Of a stretch of DNA of 64,000 nt, positions 46,302 through 58,104 are shown piece after piece; the first letter of the stretch is position 1; every line of letters starts with the position of its first letter. The translations under genes were made by a program, and so were the position numbers. The stretch is from Annona cherimola (taxonomy: Eukaryota; Streptophyta; Magnoliopsida; Magnoliales; Annonaceae). Below the pieces are notes generated by a model that ran no database searches, was not told where the DNA came from, and worked only from the letters and a program-made list of their open reading frames with translations. The DNA is taken from positions 52,805,563 through 52,869,562 of the forward strand of contig CM059972.1 of assembly GCA_030490835.1 (NCBI GenBank), given 5' to 3'.

Positions 46302-49300
46302 TGTGGCGCCCCAAACCAAGCTTCACATCCTGAGCCTTACCTCGGGATCGTATTGATTGGTAAACGTGATCAGGATTGTTGCCCTGTCACGCGGCGGGTT
46401 TTAACGGTGTTTGACCAATTTAATTTTCTCTTATAAGGATTTGATTTCTCATGTTTTCATCTCAACCATATCTAAATCATTTCCAACTCATTCATAACCA
46501 AGCCATTTCAAATCCATTTAACACATTTACATAAACTGATGTTCAAGCAACATTTCATCTTTTGCCTAAATCAGATGTCACTGCATGTTTGTATCACAAT
46601 CAACAATATAAAACATTCGAATAGATTACATCTATTCAACATAAAACACTGCATATAGTTTACAACCATTTCACATGAGTTTTCTTAGCATAAAAATTCT
46701 AAAGTTTTCCATTGATTCCTTAAGCTTGTATTTGCTCCTTCGCCATGCCCTGTCCTTCACCTGTCTTTAGGGTTTGGAAAACAAAATCATGAGTCAAAAC
46801 TCAAAAAGCAAGTTATTTACATTTTACAGGCAAACCATTTCGGGCAACATTTTTTTGCAATTAAATTCATATTAGAAAGCAATTTATACCTTGTCCAAAG
46901 GTATATCTTGAAAATATGAAATCTTGTACCCATCACGATCATCATATGCATAATGCCATTTAAAACATGAACATAGTCATCATAAGTCCCTTAGGATGGA
47001 AGCTAGCCAGGCGACCATCCGTCACGTTAACTCTCATTTCAGAGAGGGCGCCGCCGGCCATGGGCCTATTTTAAGCAACTTGGCCACACTAAGGGGGGAC
47101 AATCGGTCCGCTTACACCCTTCAAGTGCACCTAGTAACCTGTGCACATGAACTGTTGCATAAATTCATCTTTAACATGCTAGCATGATTTTTCAATCAGA
47201 ACATAAGCTCACATCATTTTTGCATAGCATTTATCAAAGAGAAATTTCATAATATTGCATTTGAAGTAAAATATCATTTCAACATCATTTTGCTAAGGGA
47301 TGACCATCCTTAAACACATTAGAAACAATTTCCATAGTTTCATCAAACAAGTTAAAGCAAAAATTACATTTATGTAAATAATTTAGAAAAGCAGAAATCC
47401 TTTAGAAAATTTGCTTGCTTACCTAAATTCCTTAGCTTTCCGTCATAGCTTTTTCTTTGCCTTTGCCTACATGAGAATAATATGATTTTTCATATATTTT
47501 CTTTTTCTTATTTTTCATTTAGTTTTCCAACCCATTCCATCGATATATATCATTTATTTGACTTCACAAGTCGTTATGCACACATATAGCACATTTTGCA
47601 CATTTCATTGGCTAACACATAACATAACATATATATGTAACCCCACTATTAGGGTATTCATTTCAATCACACAAAATTCATTCAATAACCATCATACATT
47701 CATACATAGGTTCATTAAGCTCACTATTGCCATTATTTCCATTTTTTTCTAAAATACACGCATGAGTGTTTCTTCTACGTACATATCATTGCCTTAGTTT
47801 CATAAATCAAATTCAAAATTTTGGAATTAATAACATAAAATATCAAACAGATATATAAACATGGAATTCATCTCATTTTCATGCATTTTTGCACAAAATC
47901 ATTTTTCATAAGTCATTCATCACCTATTCACCTTTATCCCTTCACATAAGCTCATTTAGCACATATACATAATGCATTTCATAAAATTTGCTAACTCAGA
48001 AATTTAATCCATTTTTCAGGGGTTTAATTAACCTTAATTACCACTGCATTCAAGGTATTTCTATGGGATTTAAATCCATTCACCCACTTAATACACATGA
48101 AAAACTTCATTTTCATCAACTTAAACTTGAAAATTCATACATAAAACCTAATATCCATTCCATATTCATTCAAAAGCATTTTATATCATCAATTTACAGA
48201 TTCTTTAGGCATCCCTTCCATATTCCCATTTTAGAGTTTAAAAACTCAAAATAATCAACTCAAACCACACGTATACTTACTTGGTTTTGAGCTAAATCAA
48301 ATTCTAGCACTTGGAGATGGTTTCCTCCTCAATTCCCTTCCCTTTCTTCCTTGTTTTTCCTTCTTCCTTGCTGGGGAAAATGGGACATGAACTGCTTCTG
48401 GTTGCTTGGGTGAAATCACAACACTTAGCAAATTTCCAACCCTTCTCTCAAGTGAACGTGCATGGCTATGAGCTGGATTTTTCTCCAGCTGTGGGCCCCA
48501 CAATGGGCAATTTCCACACTCTTAAATGCATGCATATCTCCCTTGATATTCTGGCAAATTTATAGCCTAGTAAATTAGGTTTTACCATTTTTCAAAAATC
48601 AGAAAATGGCATTAATCCATAGCCGTCTAAATCTGCCCATCCAAGCACGTCCCTGCTGCCCATTTTTCTAGAAATTTTTTACCATTTTTAAAATTCCAAA
48701 ATGTGAGTAATTTATACATCAAATTATCTCTTAATTAATTCATTAATTTATCATGAAATAAAATGACAAAAATGGCAGCAACAGTAGCACATTTCTGCAC
48801 GTCATTTCTGCCCATAAGCTGTCCACTTTTTCAGCTGCATGCATCTGCATTATTATTTTTTTATTGCTGTAAATCTTCATAATTGCATGCACATTTATGT
48901 ACCTGCATCTCAGCAACATATGTGCATATTTTAAAAATTAAAAAATCAAAAATATGCATCAAAGGCAGCCCCTTGGACGTCCATTGTTGCCACACCACCT
49001 ATGCTAGGTTGTTTGCTTTGTAGCTCCATCATCATATGCATTTAATAGCTGGATAATTCTCTTTTATATTTTAAATAAATACACAAAATACCCTAGAAAT
49101 GTCCTGCAATTTCCACCTCAATTCCCATTAATTTCAAGCCATTATGCTTTGTACTCTAGCATTAATGAAAATGTACTTTTGAGGTGCATTAGTCAACCAT
49201 GCTCACCTTTTTCAATGCAGGTATTTTCCCAACATTCCATGCTTAATCTAAGCCATCCAAAATAAACATCTCATAATTTTATTCAACCGTTTCAAATTTC

Positions 49301-49795
49301 ATCTTAATCCGAGTTTCCTAGCTCCCGTTATAGCCGTTTAAAGTTAACGGTTGAAATTGAAATATGATCAATAAATCATAATTATCATTTCATCAAGAAT
49401 TTTCATAACCCATTAATTTCATAATACCAAGCCCAACATTATTAATTTTCGTTTCAAATTTCACTTGAATCCGCCTTACAGGCGTTGAGTTATGAATTTT
49501 TCAATGTTTTTCCATTAAACTTGTCAATATCATATAAATTCCCATAATTCATATTAAATAATGGAAAATGATTTTTCATGATATATTTTCATATTTAAAT
49601 CAACATCAATATGCTCTATTCCCATTGTCTCATTTTAGCTCAAAATGCTTAATCACATCATTATCGCTAATCCACAACCCTAATTACAATAATTAGCAAA
49701 AATCATATAATACCTTCATAATTCAATAATTCACAAATAATATCATATACATAATTAATGCATACCTATGGGTTCTACCTGGTTAGGGTTTCACA
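46302..49795 (-). repeat. Chromovirus LTR family c (3' LTR, about 3.5 kb)
   Basis: On the minus strand it starts TGTGAAACCCTAACC at 49795 and ends GGCGCCACA at 46302. The conserved CAACAATCCTGATCACG block is near 46370. TATAAATTT (minus) is at 48556-48564 and a CAA|GTAAGT donor-like site at 48275-48280. The adjacent Athila sequence acata (46297-46301) should be its target duplication; the partner lies outside the window. No genes are seen. Confidence 0.88.
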
Positions 49796-49810
49796 ATCCT
49801 CCTCCCCTTA
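49796..49810 (-). other. Polypurine tract of family-c chromovirus
   Basis: taaggggaggaggat on the minus strand, adjoining the LTR start. Confidence 0.8.
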
Positions 49811-49842
49811 TAACAGGTTTCGTCCCGAAAATCGTCTATTCT

Positions 49843-50592
49843 TTAAATAGATGGGGGGTACTTTCGTTCCACTTCTTCCTTTAGCTCCCAAGTGGCTTCA
49901 TTTTCGAAATACCGATTCTATTGTACCTTTACGTACTCGATTTCCCGATTTCGAAGCTTTTGTACCTTGTGATCCAAGATTCTCACTGGTCTTTCTTCAT
50001 AATTTAGATAATCTTGAATCGACAAATTTTCAGCCACTAATACATGTGTTGGGTCTGGAACATATTTCCTGAGCATCGATATATGAAACACATTGTGAAC
50101 TAGGGCTAGTGCTGGGGGTAAGGCTACCCGATATGCCAGTTTCCCAACCTTTTCCAAAACTTCAAATGGTCCAATATACATGGGATTTAGCTTCCTCTTT
50201 TTCCAAACCTTGTAACTCCCTTGAATGACGTGACCTTTATAAACACATGTTCGCCGACTTGGATATTTAAATCCCTTCTCTTGCAATCTGTGTAACTCTT
50301 TTGCCGACTCTAGGCTGTGAGTATACACTGGCAAATTGTTCTTATCTTATCTGCCATTCGTTGAGATAAGTCTTGGGCTAATCGTTTCTCACCAACTTCA
50401 TCCCAGTTCAACGGCGTTCGACACCGCCGACCATACAACGCCTCAAATGGAGCCATTTGGATGCTAGCTTGGTAACTATTGTTATATGCGAATTCCGCAA
50501 TTGAGATATACTCATCCCATGATCCTCCAAACTCTAAGGTACATATACCGAGCATATCTTCAATGACCTGGTTCACCCGCTCCGTTTGTCCA
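49843..50592 (-). pseudogene. Family-c integrase C-terminal half and chromodomain
   Basis: Read from 50592 down: NQVIEDMLGICTLEFGGSWD, EFAYNNSYQASIQMAPFEAL, the GPFEVLEKVG barrel region, HNVFHISMLRKYVPD, LNYEERPVRIL, and a chromodomain-like end EIEYVKVQ, stop (in place of Trp), NRYFENEATWEL, ending at TAA 49843-49845. It is the continuation of 60609 onward; the family-e element separates the two halves within the codons for the DGQTERVNQ motif. A frameshift lies near 50320. Confidence 0.88.
50588..50592. repeat. Family-e target-site duplication, left (gtcca)
   Basis: Identical to 60604-60608. Confidence 0.95.
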
Positions 50593-51435
50593 TGTGAAAC
50601 CCCGACAAAATACCCGTCATTTCGACATTGTAACCCTAGATTCTTTTGTAATTATTTTTATGATAAATGAAAATTTATGTATTATATTGATGGATATGTG
50701 TATTAGAGATTGAAATAATGTAATAGGGAATTTAACCTCGTAAATAGTGCCCATGAATAGTACATATGAATAGTAACTGCGGATTAAGACACATGATTAA
50801 GAGTTAATCACTTGGATTAACTTAATCACAAAAAGACAAAATAGAGATTTAATCACTACAAGATGAAATAGCAATTCTTTTTGATATTTTAATCAAATTT
50901 TGGATTTTTGTCGAAAAATAAAGAAAAATTCATAAGTTGCAATCCGGGCGTCGGAATTCGATGAAATTTTTTATGGATGATTAAAAATTCATGATGAACA
51001 TGATGAATGGATTAATATGTGATGAAAATCACAAATCAAAGGTTAAGATGAAGCGTCAAATAAAGATCAAAGAAGTGAATTCACTTCTCCATTAATGTGC
51101 ATTTGACTTTTTATTAAAATAAATAAATAAAAAATAAAAAAATTAAATGAGAGCAGCTGCAAATGGCAGGGACGTGCAGCCTAGGGTGGGTGGGTTTTGA
51201 CCAAAATCCATGGCTTAAAATCAACATGATCATTAACCAACGGTTAGGATTGATTTAGCCTAAATTAATTAATTTTAAAAATAAAAAAATAGGGCTGAAT
51301 AGGGTGGCTGGAGCAGGCATATGGTGGGCAGCTCTTGGCTCAAAGCACTTTTTAAAAATTAAAAAGAAATACTAATTTATAAATAAATACCTCAAAGCTA
51401 GGGGGTAAATTCCAAATTCTTGAAAACTGCAACCC

Positions 51436-51444
51436 TATAAATAG
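51436..51444 (+). promoter_or_regulatory. TATA box of family-e 5' LTR
   Basis: TATAAATAG, conserved as TATAAATA at 58938-58945 in the 3' LTR. It would drive the genomic RNA. Confidence 0.6.
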
Positions 51445-51590
51445 GGAAGCAGGGAGAACGTCCAAGGGCATCCAATCCAAGCTCCACTTGAGCCATTCCA
51501 ATCCCCCAAACCATCCTACACGTCCAAGGGAGAAGAAGAAGAAGTTAGAGAAAGAAAGTGTGAGAAAAAAGTGGGATATCTCCACTTCGG

Positions 51591-51596
51591 GTAAGT
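51591..51596 (+). promoter_or_regulatory. Candidate 5' splice site in family-e leader
   Basis: CTTCGG|GTAAGT, about 150 bases after TATA. The 3' LTR copy (59090) keeps GTAAGT. Splicing is inferred. Confidence 0.4.
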
Positions 51597-53079
51597 AATT
51601 TCTACCCAAATTTCTTTTGAATGTTAAATAGGGTAAAACCATGCTTAGATAATGCCTAATCATGAGAAAATAAGTATAGATACATTGCTTAAATGGAATT
51701 ATGCCAAAACATAAAAAATTTGGAGCGAAGATAGGGTATTTGGGAAGATTGCATATGATATGTGAAAATAATGCTCCAAAATTGATAAATGATGATTTGA
51801 GATGTATTATTATGATAAATATGATGTTAAAATGATGATATATTAATTTCACAATTTTTGGAATTAAGGATTATGCTTAAGTGAATTAATGTTGATTTTT
51901 AGTATATGAAGAAAATGACTTTTTTTGCCAAGTAAATGATGATAAATTCAAAATGTATGAAACGTCCTATAATATACTAGGCATAAGCTATGTCGTGGTA
52001 TTTTTTATTTTTGGAAAAAATGTCAATTTTTGAAATCCATGAACAATAACCACGTCTCTGTGAACAGTAACCTCGGATGAACAGTAACTTCTACAGTAAT
52101 TAGATACTGTAAACAACCTGATTTTGGAGAAATTTTGAGATTAATATTTAAATTTTAGGATGGAATTTTTGAAGAATTTATGGATAAAAATATCCGTATA
52201 AAGAAATAATGCCCAAATATTATAGAGCATGCATGGGAAGCAGCTTGAACTGAAGAAATGAAAATATCTTTTTTCCTTGAATAGGAAAGGGAAAAGAAAA
52301 AGTCGAGGACACCAACTAAAGAGGTAAGCAAGTTATATGTTTTGCGAATTATTTCTAAATGCTTAAAATTTTTTGTGAATTGCTTTACGAAATTTATTTA
52401 ATGTTGGCCATACCTATAACTGCTTTACATGAACTAGAGTTCGTTTTGTTAAATTTTTTATCAAATGCTTTTTATGAAATTGTTTATGATTTGCAAATAT
52501 CATGCCGGCATGTGTATGTAAATGAGCATGTGCACGAGGAATAGGCCTTAGTCGAGGTAGTAAACGGACCGGATGTCCCCCTCGCTATTGCCAAGTCGCT
52601 TAATAGGCCCAGGCCGGCGGCGACCTTCCTGAAATGGGAGCATGTATGGGATGGGCGCCTAGCTAGCGTCGCATCCAAAAGAATATCATGAATGCTATGT
52701 ATGCATTGCTTTTGCATTTTATGAAATGCATGAAAATGATTGAAAAATTATGTATGACTTGCTTACTGAGTATTATTACTCACCCATAAAATGACATGTA
52801 GTTTTGATGAAATGTTGTATATGTAAATTTTATGTAAAGACAATGATGATAATTTTGAGATGGAAATGAATATTTTTGTTTATGGAACAGTTTTGGGTTA
52901 TAACTGTGATATGTGAAATATATTTCATGTTGGATAAATGATGAAAATTTTCCATGTATTGATGATATAAAAAAAAATCCTGCCGTGTGATCAGGGCAAC
53001 AATCCTGAGTCACGTTTACCAATCAAAACGATCCCGGAGTAAGGCTTCTAGGCACCTCGGTTTGGGGCACCACAGAAGT

Positions 53080-53091
53080 TGGTATCAGAGC
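53080..53091 (+). other. Family-e primer-binding site (tRNA-iMet)
   Basis: TGGTATCAGAGC, five bases after the LTR end. Confidence 0.9.
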
Positions 53092-53407
53092 ATGGATTGG
53101 TAAATAAGCAGAAAAGGAAAGAAATGATCAAGCTAGAATACATGAAATCATGATTATGATTGATTTATTTATCATTGATGATTTATATGTAGATGACATA
53201 TAAAGGAAAGACTCCACTAAGTGCAAGGGAACTGGTACATAAGGCTAAGTCAGCCTATGTAGAAAAAGTTTAACTTATAAATGGTTTGCTGATGACTTAT
53301 GATAATTTATGTGAATCATGTGATCCTATGACTATGTGTTTTTATCTGACTAAGTATATCGTGATAAATATTGATGTTATACTAATAAATGTTTTATAAA
53401 GTTAAAA

Positions 53408-54700
53408 ATGCCGCTCACAAGAGCTAAAGTAAAGAGATAACAAAGGAAAGGCCCCAATGGAGGAATCTGTGGATCAAGCAAGGGGCGAAGCCAGCAAAAG
53501 AACATACAGGGCAGAATCCAAGGAGCAATCCTCTAGAACCCACCCACGGCGAGAGGAAAGCTTTAGACCTCAAGTAGAGGTCAATCTAGAAGAAAGAATT
53601 GTTGCGGTCATTGACAAAGCTATGCAGCAATGGACAACACAGGCTGCTGGGTTGTTACAAGAAATAAGGAATCAGCAGGCCCTGCAATCAAGAGAACACG
53701 AGGAAAGACCAGGGCCTTCGACCAATCCCAGCACGTCAAGGGGAGTGGAGGATAGTCTCCTTGAGGCCGACAGAAAGGCTATCAACGTCTTTCTTGCCCA
53801 GCGCCCGGCCAAATTTGTAGGTGAACCGGACCCCCTCATTGCAGAGTAGTGGATCACGAAAATTAAGAAATTATTCAGAATATCGCCCTGCAATGACCAA
53901 CAGAAAGTTTTGTGTGCCACCCACCTGCTGATAAAGGATGCTTATGAATGGTGGGAAACGCTGATGGTTACCATGCCACACCCGGAGCAAGTTACGTGGT
54001 ATGAATTTTTGGAAGAATTCAATAAAGAATATCTCCCTGTAGGGCTACAAAGCCAGAGGGTGATAGAGTTTGAAAAACTCTACCAAGGCAAGATGACAGT
54101 TACAGAATACGCTATAAAATTCAATGCCTTGGTAAGATATGTACCATGGATTGCCAATGTGCCAGAAAATAAGGCACAAAGGTTCCAAAGGGGACTAAGG
54201 CCCCAGCTGAGAGAAGGGTTAACCCCATTATTAATAAAAGACTATGCCTCTAGCATTGAGAGAGATAGGGCATTAGAGATGGAGTCAATGAGGACTCAAG
54301 AGCTTAGGCAAGCTCAAAAACAATTCTTTTCAGCCTCCAAGGAAGGTGAGACTAATAAAGGAAAAGGGGGAATCGCCAGAATCGGCGACAAGACAAAGAG
54401 CACCCCGACTTGCAGAACTTGCCACAAACGCCATTTAGGCGAATGTTTACAAGGATCAGGGAAATGCTACCAGTGTGGCCAAGCTGGTCATGTGGCCCGG
54501 GACTGCGGGACCGACGAAGCCAAAATAATAAAGTGCTTCAACTGTGGTCAAGTTGGACACATTTCGCCCAACTGTCCAAATAAGCCACAAGGAGCACCAG
54601 CCCGAGGGAGGCCGGCCCAGAAAAAGGTCCCCGCCATCACCAATCGGCCCACTACTGCTGCTAACCCAGTGCGTGTCCAAGCCCTCACTCGAATGGAATC
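53408..54700 (+). pseudogene. Family-e gag (capsid and nucleocapsid)
   Basis: ATG 53408 gives MPLTRAKVKR and then a stop; the main Gag frame runs from 53457 (MEESVDQARGEASKR). The retrotransposon gag domain is clear: DAYEWWETLMVTMPHPEQVTW, FNKEYLPVGLQSQRVIEFEK, LVRYVPWIANVPENKAQRF. Zinc-binding part: CRTCHKRHLGEC, then knuckles CYQCGQAGHVARDC (54465-54506) and CFNCGQVGHISPNC (54534-54575), both intact. A TAG at 53847-53849 and the early frame break are the only lesions. Confidence 0.9.
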
Positions 54701-55151
54701 ACAAGAGATGGAGGAGAAAGTGATTACAGGTATGATTTACATTTTAGGAAATTTTGCAGTAGCTTTATTTGATTCTGGAACTATGCATTTATTTATATCA
54801 TACTAATTCATAATCACACACGCACTTCGGGTAGAAGAAACCAGTAGTACTATATATGTAGAATCCCCAGTATATAGGTTGGCAAGTATAAATCAAATCT
54901 GCAAGGCATGTCCTATCAGGATAGGAACAAAAATTTTAGAAGATGATCTCATCCTATTACCAATGACAGAGTTTGATGTCATATTAGGGATGGATTGGCT
55001 AAGTCAATGTGGTGCGACAATTGATTGTAGAAATAAAAATGTGCAATTCGAAACACCAAAAGATGAAATAGAAATCAGTAAAATAAGACAGCCAGAAAAC
55101 ACAATAAGGATGGTATTAGCTATGAAAGCAGCTAAGCTGATACGCCAATAA
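54701..55151 (+). pseudogene. Family-e aspartic protease
   Basis: It is in the same frame as gag. The active site is ALFDSGTMHLF (about 54762-54795), then SPVYRLASINQ, CPIRIG, LILLPMTEFDVILGMDWL, a normal chromovirus protease. Stops: TAA 54804-54806 and TAA 55149-55151. Confidence 0.88.
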
Positions 55152-56652
55152 TGTACAGCTTATCTGGTCTCTATAAACACAATAAAAAGAGATGGGGTAC
55201 CTATGGATCATATTCCAGTGGTAAAAGAATTTTCAGATATTTTTTCAAAGGAACTATGTAATTTACAACCAGAAAGGGAGATGGATATGGAAATAGAAAT
55301 TATCCCAGAGACAACCCCAATATCTAAGGCCCCATATAGGATAGCACCAGCCGAATTGGATAAATTAAAAGTACAAATCAAAGATTTATTGGATAAGGGG
55401 TTTATTAGACCCAGTGCATCACCTTGGGGAGCTCCAGTACTATTTGTAAGGAAAAAGGATGGGAGTTTGAGACTCTGTATTGACTGCAGAGAATTGAATA
55501 AAGTAACGATCAAGAATAAGTACCCACTCCCAAGGATAGATGATTTTTTTGATCAATTAAAAGGAGCTTCGACATTTTCGAAAATTGATTTACAGTCAGG
55601 TTACCACCAGTTGAGGATATGTCCAAAAGACATCCATAAAACAGCATTCAGAACAAGATATGGGCATTATGAATTCTTAGTCATGCCATTTGGACTAACG
55701 AATGCCCCAGCTGTGTTCATGGATATGATGAATAGGATTTTTCAAGAATTTTTGGATCAATTTCTAGTGGCCTTCATTGATGATATATTGATTTATTCAA
55801 AAACAAAAGAAGAGCATGAGAAACATTTGAGGATAGTATTGGAAATTCTCTGAAGGGAGAAATTATATGCTAATTTTCAAGAAATGTGAATTTTTGTTGA
55901 AATAGGTAGCCTTTCTTGACCACATTATATCCGAGAACGGAGTACAAGTAGATCCTCAAAAGATTGAGGCAATAACAAAGTGGCCACAGCCAACAAATAT
56001 CACGGAAATAAGAAGTTTTTTAGGGCTAGCTGGCTACTACAGGGGATTTGTGGAAGGATTCTCATAATTGTCAGCTCCACTCACAAAGTTGACAAGGAAA
56101 GGAGTTAGGTATGAATTGACACAGGAATGTGAGAATAGCTTCCAGGAATTAAATAAAAAACTGATAAAAGCGCCAATTCTAACACTACCTACGGAGAAAG
56201 AAGGATTTGTAATCTATAGTGATGCCTCAAAGAAAGGATTAGGATGTGTATTGATGCAAAATGGAAAAATTATATCATACGCATCTAGGCAACTCAAGCC
56301 AAATGAGGTAAACTATCCAACCCATGACTTAGAATTGGTAGCAGTAGTCTTTACCTTGAAAATTTGGAGACATTATTTATATGGAGTTAAACGTGAGGTC
56401 TGTACTGATCATAAGAGCCTCAAGTACATTTTTACTCAAAAGGAGTTAAATATGAGGCAGAGAAGATGGCTCGAGTTACTCAAGGATTATGACCACCACA
56501 TTTTATATCATCCAGGCAAAGTCAATGTAGTAGCTGATGCGCTAAGTAGAAATGTTAGATTAGCACATCTCATCACAACTAGAATTAATTCTAAGCCCAC
56601 CAGGGGTACAAGTTGGATTGTCTCAATTACAAATTCAGTCGAATCTATTTGA
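55152..56652 (+). pseudogene. Family-e reverse transcriptase and RNase H
   Basis: [49 protein letters not shown] (motif A), [18 protein letters not shown], and the catalytic box FIDD in [11 protein letters not shown]. The frame ends at TGA 55851. It continues after a shift near 55868 through the GHII region and [14 protein letters not shown] with stops, then RNase H from about 56068: [56 protein letters not shown], with catalytic residues present. It ends in a frame break near 56640. Confidence 0.92.
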
Positions 56653-58068
56653 GCAAATTAAAATAGCTCAACAAGAAAATGGGGATTTAAAGAGTTATGT
56701 GGAGAAAATGATCAAGAAAAATCCCAATGAATATATACAAGATGAACAGGGAATGTACAGATATAAGGGTCGCTTGTGTATACCCAATCTAGAGGGAATA
56801 AAGGAACAGATATTAAAAGACTCACATTTCTCTCCATTTTCGATGCATCCAGGTAGTACGAAGATTTATTCAAAAGAATGTATTGGTGGAATAATATGAA
56901 AAGAAAAATTGCTAAATATGTGGCTAAGTGCCTAACATGTCAAAGGGTTAAGGCTGATCATCAAAGGACTCCTAGAAAATTACAATTGCTAGAAATTCCA
57001 GAATGGAAATGGGATGATATTACTATGGATTTTATTGAAGGGTTGCCAAGAACTCAAAATGAAAATGATGATATATGGGTAATAGTTGATAGATTATCAA
57101 AGGTAGCTCATTTCCTAGCCATCAAGAAAATTTTTACTGCTGAACGACTGGCTAAGATCTATTATAAGGAGATAGTGAGACTGCATGGAGTACCTAAGTC
57201 AATAGTTTCCGATCGAGATTCCAGTTTTACGTCTCGATTTTGGAAAAGTTTACATCAAACCTTAGGTATGCAGCTGAAATTCAGCACAACATTTCATCCT
57301 CAAACTGATGGGCAGACAGAAAGGGTAAATCAAATAGTTGAGGATATGCTAAGGATGTGCACAGTAGAACTTGGAGGATTGTGGGATGAATATTTGGCTA
57401 TGGCAGAGTTTGCTTATAACAACAGTTATCAAGTAAGTATTCAAATGGCCCCATTTGAAGTTTTATATGGACGAAAATGCAAAACTCCTCTAAACTGGGA
57501 TGAAGTGGGAGAAAGAAAGTCGGCTCCAGATCTTTCAAAAAGAATGGCAGAAAAAGTTCAAGTAATTCACCAGTGTATACTCACAGCCCAGAGCAGGCAA
57601 AAGAGTTACATCGATTGCAAAAGAAGGGATTTAAATATCCAAGTTGGGGATCACGTATTTGTCAAAGTAATGCCATTCAAAGGAGTCACTAGGTTTGGAA
57701 AGAGGGGAAAACTAAACCCAAGGTACGTTAGGCCCTTTGAAGTTTTGGAAAAGATAGACAATCTAACCTACAGAATAGCCCTGTCACCAGCCCTCAGTGT
57801 CATCCACAATGTGTTTCACATCTCCATGCTAAGGAAATATGTTTCCGATCCTACCAATGTGTTGATAGCGGAGAATTTGCCGATCCAAGAACACTTGAAC
57901 TATGAGGAAAGGTCAATCAAAATATTAGATTTCAAAATTAAGAAGCTTCATATCAAAGAAATCGAATATGTAAAGGTACAATGGAATCGATATTCGGAGT
58001 CCGAAACCACTTGGGAGCTACAAGAAGAGGTCGAAAGAAAATATCTTAAATTATTCAAGGAAAAATAG
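56618..58068 (+). pseudogene. Family-e integrase with C-terminal chromodomain
   Basis: The N-terminal segment (56618-56899) has HFSPFSMHPGSTKIY, then a short frame change. The main frame, 56878-58068, is 396 codons and uninterrupted. It has zinc Cys pair CLTC, catalytic ITMDFIEGLP, VSDRDSSFTSRFW and TDGQTERVNQIVEDM (Asp, Asp, Glu all present), HNVFHISMLRKYV, and a group II-like chromodomain EIEYVKVQWNRYSESETTWE. It integrates element cDNA; the tail is thought to steer site choice. The break at the N-terminal join still makes the whole domain defective. Confidence 0.92.
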
Positions 58069-58090
58069 GTTTTGGGATGAAACCTACTGT

Positions 58091-58103
58091 AAGGGAGGGA
58101 GGA
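58091..58103 (+). other. Family-e polypurine tract
   Basis: aagggagggagga, one base before the 3' LTR; it follows the pol stop by 22 bases. Confidence 0.9.
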
Positions 58104-58104
58104 T

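Larger units (their letters stand above)
50593..53074 (+). repeat. Family-e 5' LTR
   Basis: TGTGAAACCCC to GGCACCACA. TATAAATAG is at 51436-51444, GTAAGT donor-like site at 51591-51596, AACAGTAA cluster near 52045-52115, and conserved CAACAATCCTGAGTCACG block near 53000. About 45 bases near 52790 that the 3' LTR has (around 60270-60315) are missing. No genes are seen. Confidence 0.95.

Noticed and set aside
53080..53091. tRNA gene trace
   Set aside because: Only the 12 bases complementary to the tRNA-iMet 3' end are present, just inside the LTR: a primer-binding site, not a gene.
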